A DNA stretch of 64,000 nt from Ectocarpus siliculosus (lineage: Eukaryota; Sar; Phaeophyceae; Ectocarpales; Ectocarpaceae): contig FN649733.1 of assembly GCA_000310025.1 (NCBI GenBank), forward strand, positions 2,422,181 to 2,486,180, read 5' to 3'. The translations under genes were made by a program, and so were the position numbers. Positions 12,101 to 20,622 of the stretch are shown here, in pieces. Each line of letters begins with the position of its first letter. Position 1 is the first letter of the stretch. The notes under the pieces were generated by a model that was not told the origin of the DNA, did not search any database, and was given only the letters and a program-made list of their open reading frames with translations.

Positions 12101-15100
12101 AGGAAAGGAAGGGAGAAAGAGCGTTTTTTGTCTTGGTGGTGTTTGTTCTTAGCATGGAGCCCACACGGCCGTGCCTCGGCTCCCTAGTGATGCGCAGACA
12201 AACTCTACATCAGACGACAAGTGCTGGCCAGCAACGATTTCTACGCCTCCCCACCCCACCACGGCCTTCAATCCCCCCCCGCCCCCCTCATTCAAAATTT
12301 AGGTTCGGTTTTGATCCTTCCGAGAGCTTTGTCGTTCCGGAGGAAGTGAGCAAGTTCTACGCGGGGTTGCAGGAAGAGAGCGCCAAGAAGGAGAAGGAGT
12401 ACGACGTGCTCTTCGCCGCCTACGAGGTGGGACTGGGTTTCGTATTGAGTAGCATTTTTTGTCTCCACCGTCTCTGTGGTGGGATTAGGTTTCGTAAAAG
12501 AGTAGTGGCTTTTCTCTTCGCCGCCTACGAGATGGGATAGAGCAGGTGGGAATGAGTTTCGTATAGAGTAGTGTCTTCTCTTTTGTGTCCTTTGCCGAGG
12601 TGTATTGACAGATTGCACTTCAATGTTGCTTCGAGTGCGCCGAACAGCAGCAGCGTGTGTTCGGGTAAATTTACACTTTTCCCGACACATGGCGCCAATC
12701 TTAGCTCGGTCTACGTCGGCTTTGCCAACCATCACCCTTTCTTTGCCCCCCCCCCCCCACCCCCAAAATCCCAAAACCCCTTATTTTAAAAGGAAATNNN
12801 NNNNNNNNNNNNNNNNNNNNNNNNNNNNNNNNNNNNNNNNNNNNNNNNNNNNNNNNNNNNNNNNNNNNNNNNNNNNNNNNNNNNNNNNNNNNNNNNNTGT
12901 TTTTTAAAAAAAATAGGGGTTTTTTTTTTCCCCCCCCCCAAGAAGGGTTAAACCGGGGGGGAAAGATTTTTTTTAAAAAAAGTTTTTTTTTTTTTTTCCC
13001 CTTTCCCGGGGGTTTTTGACAAATTCCCCTTAAATTTTTTTTTTGGGGGCCCCAAACCCCCCCAGGGGGTTTTTGGGAAAATTTACATTTTTCCCCCCCC
13101 AGGGGCCCATTTTTATTTGGTTTTTTTTGGGTTTTCCCAACCCTCCCCCTTTTTTTCCCCCCCCCCCCCCCCCCCCCCAGTCCAAGTACCCCGACCTAGC
13201 AAAGGAGCTGAAGCGCCGCATGTCGGGAGAGCTCCCCGAGGGGTGGAAGGACAAACTTCCCAAGTTCGTTCCGGAGGTACAGTAGTACGTCTTTTTCCAG
13301 TTTCGGCGGTGCCGTGTGTGTGTTGTAAATAGCATCCACCACTGCTGTATCCGGCTGACCAACGAAAAGACGCCGTTCTAAACAACGAGAAGACGCCGGG
13401 CTCCGTGCAGCGGTTATAAAACCATATGTAACACGCCACTAACAAGGCCGTGATCTGGGACTCCGTTTGTGTGTCTTTGTGTGTTGTGTTGTGGTAGTAG
13501 TATCGACGGTGCTAACCGGCTGACCAAGGAGAATACGTCAAGCTCCGTGCGGCTGAAAATAGGAAATGCTTCTACACAACCGTGATCTGGGACCCCGCGA
13601 GGGGGTATTATCGGGGAGGCTAAGCTACCTCCGGAGCCGTGTGTGTGTGTATATTTGCATCGACCGCGCAAACCGTCTGACTGATGAAAACACATCAGTC
13701 GCATAGAGGGACCAATAAACGCGTGTGCTTGAGCTCGTGCCGTCATTGCTTTCGCTACCTGCGAGAGTTCTCCCGAGCGAGATTCTGTGGCCACCCCTTC
13801 ATCGGTAAACCCTTTTCGAAACAGCGCTGGACAGGTGATCTGCCTTGTAAGTGATGCCGTGTTTGGGCCACTCCCGTGCTCTCTGCTGGTTGTTGTCGTT
13901 TCTATTGTTGCCAGGACAAGGCGCAGGGGACGCGGAAGTACTCCCACATGGTGATCAACGCCCTGACCGACACCATACCGGAGCTCATGGGCGGATCCGC
14001 TGACCTCACGGGGTCCAACAACACCGACTTCAAGTGAGCTGCATATGCGTAGACAAAGTCGCATGCACATGGTGCCTTGTGTGTCTTCCTGAGGAAAGTC
14101 GGAACGGCTAGCTTCATCTTTCATGATCGCATAGCATTTTTCGTCGAGAGATATGTACGCGAAGGTCGCGGCTGTCGTTGCTGCCATTTGCCTCTTTTTT
14201 TGTGTGTTCCGTGATTGTAGATTTCACAAGAAGTTTGGCGAGTTGCGCTGTGGCGGAAACGTCGATTGAGATGTTCTTCTGCTCCTGACTTCCTACTACT
14301 GTATCAGACTGCCAGTTTTTTTCCCTTGCGCTGCAGGTGTGCAGGAGAACTGTTCCGACCTTTTTTTGAGAGTTACAGCAGTAGCTGGTGGTCAGGCGAA
14401 GTTCTATTGTTGAAAACAAAAAAAAAGGTAAGAGAAAATGGTGCACGCGTTTCACGTTCCGCGGCATGCCAGCGTGTGTGCGTCGAACGCGGCGGACATA
14501 ATGCGGCTACCGAGCTACAGCGCTGCCTCAAACCCGAGGGGGAGCTGAAGCAGCTCAAGCCGCCAAGCTTCTGCTTCGCCTGCTTGTAAGCTCTTCCTCG
14601 GGCTTGAGGCGGTCTGGTGGCCCGGTTAGCGCATTCTGTCCTCCGCGTTCAACACACGCTGGCAGGCCGCGGAGCGTGTACGTGTCCGCCATTTTCTCAC
14701 CTCGTTCCGAGCGCCAGAAGTCGTGTAGTTCATCGACGCCAATTAGGACGCAGGCTTCCCTTGGAGGCGTTTTAAGCATGTCTGATTTTTCCAAATCTTC
14801 TACAAGTACTTCCAACAAATTTGGAAGTGAGTAAGGCCCAAAAAGATTGGAAGCTTCCAATTTTTTCGAGAAAGTGTCCATTTTTTTTTTCGTCGGACTC
14901 GCTTTGCAAAACGTTCCAAAAAAATTGGAAAATATGCGCTCTGTTTGAAACGCCCCTTAGATGGAGGCCCAGATCGTAGTATTCCCTACCCACTTTACCG
15001 GGGGGCTGGCCGTTTTCTTTTCTTGGGAATTCGGCGAGGAGAAGGTCTCGGAATAGAGAGAGAGTGGCACCGAAGGGAAAAGGGTATAGGGAAGTCCGAA

Positions 15101-18100
15101 GACCTCCCACTCCCCATCTCGTGTCTATCCATAGCACGGTGAACGAAGAGCAACACTCCGCTCAGATCGTATCTTGCCCTACTCTTTGTTGTGCACCAAT
15201 GGTGACAACACTGCCTACACATTGTCCTCTACAATAAATTGTATTGGGGAGTTTTTTTTTGGGGGGGGGGGGATTTTCGAGAGGGCATGCATGTCCAACG
15301 GTTCATTGAAACAATTTTTGCCGCTTTTTCTTTTTCATGGGGCGTATGCATGACCATCGCTCGAATTGTCCTCTTGCTGCCGTATTCGCACGGCAATTCA
15401 TGCACCTTGTCTAGTGAGGAGCCGCGATCACGCACATCGGCATACATATTTGTACGAGTATTGCTTAACCCTACACATGGTGAGAACGAGGTCCGTTCGA
15501 CGTTAAATTAGTCGAAAAGCTTAAATACATAATCCCAAAAGTAAAACCTGTCTTGCAAAAACACTTGCGACGTAACAAGCGTAATTTCTCTTCTGTTTTT
15601 TTTGTTCTAGCCCAAGTTTTTTTCCCATTCGACCCCCCGGTTGTTTTAGTAATCAATGTGAGGGAGCTTTCACCTCGTTTGTTTGTTTTTTTTTCAGGTC
15701 TGGGGTCTTCCAGAAGGATGCCTACGAGGGCCGCCAGATGCGGTTCGGCGTGAGGGAGCACGGCATGTCCTCGGTTATGAACGGCATGTTCGCGTACGGC
15801 GGCATGCGACCCTTCGGCGCGACCTTCCTCAACTTCATCACCTACGCCTGGGGAGGGGTGCGACTCAGGTACTACTGCTGCTTTACTGGTGTTGCACATA
15901 CGCTCATCATGTGTCTTTTCTGTCGGTTTCGGTCCACCTTTCAAGCTACTGGCACCAAAGACGGACGTCTGTGGTTGCTTGTTATAGACGGCAGCGTTGG
16001 TAGGAACAGGTGACACGTGTGTGTGTGTGTGTTCCCATCTGCCTGGCACCGGTCTACGCACCTTTCGGCGTACGGTACGTACGTTTTGACGTATGCTATC
16101 AATTCTTGGTAGCAGGAGGAAGGTTACACATGAGATTTTTATTTTTTTAATTGCCCCACACTTCCTCCTGCGGTGCTTGCCTTAGCTATACGAAGTAAAT
16201 AGTTTTTATCGCGAAAAGGGTTCAGTCGCCCCTTACCATGGTTGATCACCAAGTGTGTACTCGCGAAGTTAGTCGTTTTCCACTCAAACTTTGTTGGTTG
16301 TTTGCAACAGCAGTCTTCATATTTTGAGAAAAAGAAGGTCTGGTCACTGCTCAGTGATTCTTTTTTTTTACGAAAACGCTTTCGCACCGGTCCAACTCAC
16401 GCGGACGCCTTCCATGGTCAAATTTGCATTACATTGAAGTACTATACATTTTTTTCGCTCTATAGGGAATCGAACCCACAACCTTGTTCAATGAAGTAGA
16501 TGCATACGCGCATACGAACCCCTTTATGTGGAGGTTGAACCACTGAACTATCGGTAAAAAAGGCCGTCGACGAAGAGATTCGAACTCTCGCGGGCATAGC
16601 CCAACGGCTTAGCAGGCCGTCACCTTAACCACTCGGCCACGTCGACTTGTTGATGCAAACCAGACATGCTCCCTACTATTTAGAGAGTGACCATTTCCGC
16701 GAACGGTGTTGTACGTCCTCAGTGGCTTAACCACTAGAACACTGGTAAAAAAAAGAACGTCGACGAAGAGATTCGAACTCTCGCGGGCATAGCCCAACGG
16801 CTTAGCAGGCCGTCACCTTAACCACTCGGCCACGTCGACTTATGCTGCTCGACTCCAACCATGCCCCCCTACTATTTAGCGAGTGATTACTTCCGCGAGC
16901 CGTATGCACATGTAACATCCAGTCCTTGACCACTAGATTATGGTAAAAAGAGAGATCGTCGACGAAGAGATTCGAACTCTCGCGGGCATAGCCCAACGGC
17001 TTAGCAGGCCGTCACCTTAACCACTCGGCCACGTCGACTTGTTGATGTAGACCAGATATGCTCCCGTACTATTTAGAGAGTGACCATTTCCGCGAACGGT
17101 GTTACATCCTCAGTGGCTTAACCACTAGAACACTGGTAAAAAAAGAACGTCGACGAAGAGATTCGAACTCTCGCGGGCATAGCCCAACGGCTTAGCAGGC
17201 CGTCACCTTAACCACTCGGCCACGTCGACTTGTCGTATGGCACCGATCATGCCCCCCTACTATGTACCGAGTGAATATGTTCGCGAGGTATGCATACGTC
17301 CTCAGCTCCACCACCGACTGGGCTAAACACGCCTAATTAATGTCCAGGACAAGAAAATCCTACGGAGACACGCGATTTTTTTCGACTTTTTTTTTTCTTT
17401 TTTTTTCGCGCACAACCTTTCCCCCGTGAAATATAATCAAGTTGCCTGCCCTGTTCGTGCCTAGTTGGTTACGGTTGCAGACGGGGGGTTTTATTTTTTG
17501 TTTTTCTTGAGCCTGGTATCACCAGATTTAACCCACACTATTTGCTTGTAAACAAAAAATTCTGTGTCCTGATCGGACATACGCACATATATATACCTCC
17601 CCGCGCGCAAAAAAAACTCCGCTGTAACTTGTATGGCTCCGCTCGCGATAATAATAATAATAAAAGAAACATTTCGGCTTGACGGAAATCAAACGGCAGC
17701 GCTCTGTCCAAGTTTGGTGTGGTGTACGTGATGACCCACGACTCTATCGGTCTCGGCGAGGACGGGCCTACCCACCAGCCCGTGGAGGTCATGGAGCTCC
17801 TCCGGTCCACCCCTAACATGATGGCCTTCCGCCCGGCCGACGGGAACGAGGTATGTATGTTCTTCTTAGGTTCTTTTATTCCTTTGTCCGAGGGGAACGA
17901 GGTATCTTCTTTGGTTCTTTGGTCCACCCCTAACATGATGGCCTTCCGCCCGGCCGACGGGAACGAGGTATGTATGTTCTTCTTAGGTTCTTTTATTCCT
18001 TTGTCCGAGGGGAACGAGGTATCTTCTTTGGTTCTTTGGTCCACCCCTAACATGATGGCCTTCCGCCCGGCAGACGGGAACGAGATATGCATATGTTCCT

Positions 18101-20622
18101 ACCTTATTTTATTCTCGTGTCCGAGGGGAACGAGGTGGTTATCTTCTTTGGTGGTTATCTTCTTTGGTTCTTGTATTCGTATGTACGTCCGACGGGAACG
18201 AGATACGTTCTGATGTTCTTTTATGTCCACGGGGAACGAGGTAGTTCTTAGGTTCGTAGGTTATGTCCCTCCGACAATAGTCAGGGTTTCGCTTGCATTT
18301 ATCTCCATGTATGTCACGACTGTTGTCAAGGGTTTCCTCCACAAACGCCGTGCCGGATGACCTCGCTAGCTTTTTTTCATTGAACTGGTGTCTCGTCCTT
18401 ATTTTGTGTTCTCTCCTCGTCAGGTAACAGGGTCGTACATGTGCGCGATGGAGGCGGGCTCCACCCCTTCCGTCCTGGCGCTCTCGAGGCAGAACTGCCG
18501 CCACCTGAAGGGGACCTCTGCCGAGCTCGTGGCCAAGGGGGCCTACAATCTCTGCGAGCACGGACCCGGCGGTGCCCCCGACGTCATCCTCGCCGCCACC
18601 GGTGAGTTGTCATGCCGTACCCCACGCTTTCTAGCATTTTCTCTCGACGCGGGGCACTTGCTGCGTTCACAGGCCAAACACCTTGAACTATGAGTTTTGC
18701 TTGCTTTGCAAGAGTTTTTTTTTGTGTGTGTTTTCACGCTCCCTCTGTTCGAGCGTTGGTTCGCGGTTTGTGTCTCCTTCTTGTGGCGCGACACACCGGG
18801 GTATGTGAGTATCTTGCTTCCCCTTTTTTGTTGCTCGTCGCCTTCTCTGCTGTGGGTCTTTCTTTTGTTGTTCGTCTGAAGGTTGTTGTTTTGTTGATTT
18901 CGTGCAAAAAATCTCGTGTTTTCATGGGGTGTGGCGTTCTCGCAGTTGTCAGGATTCGTTGCATCACACTCATACGCGAGGCCTTTATTACTACTGTCGC
19001 GGGCTGGGATAATAAACGAAAAGCGCGAATAGTCTTTCGCGCTCTTTATGTTCAACTATTTTGCGCCCGATTTCAACGCTATGTACCGGTCAAAAAATTC
19101 TTTTATTTTTTAGGTTCGGAGGTGCAGATCTGCGTAGACGTGGCGAAGGCCCTCGCAGCCAGCGGCACCCAAGCTCGCGTGGTATCCATGCCGTGCTGGG
19201 AGCTCTTCGAGCATCAGGACGAGGCGTACCAACTCCAAGGTACGGGGACACTGCTGCTATCAATCTACAATAGTACCTGCTGCCCACTGCTGTTGTTTGC
19301 GGTGTTTTCGGCGGCGTTGCTTCGCGGTGTTTTTTGCCACCCGCCTCGGCGGTCTGCACAGGTTTAAGGCGGCACACGTGCCTGAAGTGGTACAAAACGT
19401 CGCAAACGGCTGTCGTTTGATGCAGCACACGGAACAAAATATCACTAAATTAGTGTGGAGCATGCACACCCCAAAACCGGACCTTATGCGAGTAAGTTTC
19501 TTTCCTTGCCACGTCCCGTATCTGGTGTTGCTGCTCACGACGACGACGACGACTTTCGACGGCGACCCCGACCCCTCGCGGACACACCTGCGCTGCTGCC
19601 GCCCCTTGTCGCAGTGTTCCCTGCCGGAAGCCCAGTCATGTCGGTCGAGGCCGGCGGTATCCAGGGCTGGGAGCGGTGGGCGCACGCCCCCTTCGGGATG
19701 ACCCGCTTCGGCGCCTCGGCCCCGTTCAAGCCTCTCTACGAGAAGTTCGGCTACACCGTGGAAAACCTCACCAAGCAGGCGAGTGCCTTTCCGAAGTCGA
19801 TGGCGCTGCCCCCTTAAAATCGTTTTTGCTTTTAGTGGTGCGGGCTTGAAAGGTCAGCCTCACCGAAACTTGGCGGCTTTTGGTTCCTTGCCCACTGCTT
19901 GTGATGCTGAGACTGCTGGTGTTGTGTTGCTTTACGTTTTTTTCGCTCTCTGTGTGTGTGGAACTAGCCCTTATCCAGAATCGGGCGCGTCCACAGCGAA
20001 CTGCTGAACGAAACATTTTGGCATTGCCTGCTGCTGCTGCGCGACGCTTCTCTCTATGAACTTTGTTTTAGCGTGTACCGTACTAAGAGATATTCTGGGT
20101 GGCTTGTTTGGGTCTCTCCTAGAGGACAACAAGGTTCTGGGCAGACAGCCAAAACTCCCGCTTGTTACCAACGACTGCTGCATGGCCGTGGCCGAATCAA
20201 CGTTAAGCTTGCGGTTCGCGTGTATCCCCCTTGCCCCCCATGAACGACAAGCCATATCTAGTTTAAACCCTCGTGTCCGCACCGTGAGGCTATATCTTCA
20301 ACGCAGCCAGGACAAGCCGCCGGGGATAGCCCCGGCGAGAGTCTGAAGCCCGTCCTATTTTATGAAAAGCCCATGGGAAGGGTGAGGCGGCACGCCACCA
20401 TCCGCATCATCCACACCGTGCATGATAGCTTCAACCACGGGCCAGTCGTTCCCGCCACGTACGTTTTCTGTCTCTTCTTCACCTCCTGTCTTTTTAATGC
20501 ACCCTGCTTTCGCCTTTCGCTAGGCTACCAAGGTGGCGGAGTTCTACAAGGTCAAGGGCGGCGCGCAGTCTCTGGTCCAGCGGGTCGACCTGAACCTCGC
20601 AGGATACCACAACGGACACTGA
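6135..20622 (+). CDS. TKT: Transketolase, complete 17-exon gene
   Basis: Exons: 6135-6173, 8267-8377, 8584-8690, 9326-9518, 10098-10226, 10587-10639, 11414-11564, 11869-11930, 12303-12426, 13181-13276, 13915-14033, 15698-15868, 17700-17850, 18424-18601, 19114-19239, 19615-19778, 20524-20622. They join in phase to 690 codons, the usual family size. Transketolase moves two-carbon ketol units between sugar phosphates using thiamine diphosphate (pentose phosphate pathway, Calvin cycle). Visible family motifs: GHPGAPMG (His33), [19 protein letters not shown], the cofactor motif GDG (161-163) to DDNS (190-193), [23 protein letters not shown] with the catalytic Glu (about 415), [22 protein letters not shown] and ALSRQN. 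No N-terminal extension for plastid import is visible, so a cytosolic form is possible. The intron after exon 16 has a GC donor (AAGCAG|GCGAGT). Exon 1 ([13 protein letters not shown]) is the least certain; its donor GTGTGC is weak. The donor end of exon 13 is tandemly duplicated. Confidence 0.95.
8126..8245. repeat. 60-bp tandem duplication in transketolase intron 1
   Basis: Two near-identical 60-bp units (from 8126 and 8186), each containing GAGCTATGTTTTGTTCACACC and ending in TCGTACATGTAC, lie directly before the exon 2 acceptor at 8266. The palindrome GTACATGTAC occurs once per unit. The function is unknown; it may be a simple local duplication. Confidence 0.8.
10991..11308. mobile_element. 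MITE-like element (copy A) with terminal inverted repeats
   Basis: The left end CCGTAAGAGGCGGAGAGATG and the right end, read as its complement CCGCAAGAGGCGGAGAGATG, form terminal inverted repeats of over 20 bp. There is no coding capacity. The left end is present twice (10991 and 11091), separated by a short GTACC/GTATACC-rich tract, so the copy is rearranged or nested. It lies in transketolase intron 6. An inverted relative sits at 45448-45665 in a myosin intron, sharing both the ends and the internal CCACAACCAAGGGGGTGCGG. No clear target-site duplication was seen. Confidence 0.72.
12798..12897. other. Assembly gap (100 N)
   Basis: Exactly 100 N, a conventional unknown-size gap, in transketolase intron 9. 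The codon phase across it is consistent (exon 9 ends and exon 10 starts in phase 0), so no exon needs to be missing here. Confidence 0.99.
12898..13180 (+). other. Low-quality homopolymer-smeared copy of the sequence left of the gap
   Basis: The sequence from about 13013 to 13170 follows, block by block, the sequence at about 12603-12765, but with bases collapsed into long homopolymers (for example AAATTTACACTTTTCCC becomes AAATTTACATTTTTCCC, and both end in a long C run). Translated peptides on the two sides still resemble each other. This looks like poor read ends covering the same locus, not biology. The real exon 10 acceptor directly follows the C run at 13180. Confidence 0.75.
13317..13705 (+). 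repeat. Degenerate tandem repeat filling transketolase intron 10
   Basis: Three diverged units at about 13330, 13500 and 13655 each contain a core like CATCGACCGTGCTAACCGGC, then TGACCAAYGAAAA and a GTGTGTGT tract before the core. The flanks CGTGATCTGGGACYCCG also recur. A fourth relative occurs at about 60357-60405, far outside this gene, so the unit belongs to a dispersed family. No coding sense was found. Confidence 0.6.
14433..14697. repeat. Large imperfect inverted repeat in transketolase intron 11
   Basis: The arm at about 14433-14550 pairs with the arm at about 14584-14697 around a 30-base spacer. Both arms, read outward-in, contain AAAATGG, then a CCGCGGC-TGCCAGCGTGTGT block, an AACGCGGMGGACA block and GCCTCAA-CCCGAG. 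The right arm, read on the minus strand, is an open frame beginning [19 protein letters not shown], and a longer minus-strand frame runs through it from 14881. Further minus-strand coding-like sequence (broken) extends to about 15137. It may be a fold-back element or a captured gene fragment; I do not recognise the protein. Confidence 0.6.
16463..16556 (-). other. tRNA-like element, decayed, with A-box and B-box
   Basis: On the minus strand an A-box/D-arm-like TAGTTCAGTGGTTCAACC is followed about 45 bases later by a B-box/T-arm-like GGTTCGATTCC. The 7-bp acceptor stem and full T stem do not pair, and the middle is too long for an intronless tRNA, so it is more likely a tRNA relic than a working gene. 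Related shorter relics that keep only the A-box side follow each of the other three tRNA-Ser copies. Confidence 0.45.
16565..16646 (-). tRNA. trnS-GCU: tRNA-Ser(GCU), copy 1
   Basis: An 82-nt cloverleaf. The acceptor stem GTCGACG/CGTCGAC pairs perfectly. The D arm starts TGGCCGAGTGGTTAAGG (A-box). The anticodon loop CTGCTAA gives anticodon GCU. A long variable arm (GGGC/GCCC) marks a serine tRNA. The T arm is GAGAGTTCGAATCTCT (B-box). A CCTTTTTT run just downstream on the minus strand is a good Pol III terminator. No CCA is encoded, as expected for a eukaryote. It lies antisense in transketolase intron 12. Confidence 0.96.
16758..16839 (-). tRNA. trnS-GCU: tRNA-Ser(GCU), copy 2
   Basis: Identical over its 82 nt to copy 1 as far as I can read: same acceptor stem, GCU anticodon, long variable arm and T arm. 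A run of eight T follows on the minus strand (terminator). It sits 193 bp from copy 1, in a tandem array. Confidence 0.96.
16957..17038 (-). tRNA. trnS-GCU: tRNA-Ser(GCU), copy 3
   Basis: Identical over its 82 nt to copies 1 and 2. It is followed on the minus strand by CTCTCTTTTTACC, a T5 terminator. Spacing from copy 2 is 199 bp. Confidence 0.96.
17148..17229 (-). tRNA. trnS-GCU: tRNA-Ser(GCU), copy 4
   Basis: Identical over its 82 nt to the other three; a T7 run follows on the minus strand. Spacing from copy 3 is 191 bp. Read in the direction of tRNA transcription this is the first gene of the array. Confidence 0.96.
17804..18090 (+). repeat. 117-bp tandem duplication spanning the exon 13 end and 5' splice site of transketolase
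   Basis: Unit 1 (17804-17920) holds the last 47 bases of exon 13, the donor GAG|GTATGT and 70 bases of intron. Unit 2 (17921-18037) is identical as read. Unit 3 (from 18038) is partial and diverged, and its donor has changed to GAG|ATATGC. Because 117 is divisible by three and no stop falls inside, splicing from the unit 2 donor would add 39 in-frame residues. Degenerate GGGAACGAGGT pieces continue to about 18245. Confidence 0.95.
20318..20337. other. Perfect 8-bp GC hairpin in transketolase intron 16
   Basis: CGCCGGGG-ATAG-CCCCGGCG. A strong stem-loop inside the intron that carries a GC donor. It may be chance or may affect splicing; nothing else supports a role. Confidence 0.5.

Noticed and set aside
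16640-17230. Regularly spaced identical 82-bp blocks as a CRISPR-like array
   Set aside because: The blocks fold as complete tRNA-Ser with A/B boxes and terminators, and the spacers are related to each other.
17538-18092. Minus-strand open frame across the 117-bp repeats
   Set aside because: It is the mirror of the duplicated transketolase exon and has no family similarity.
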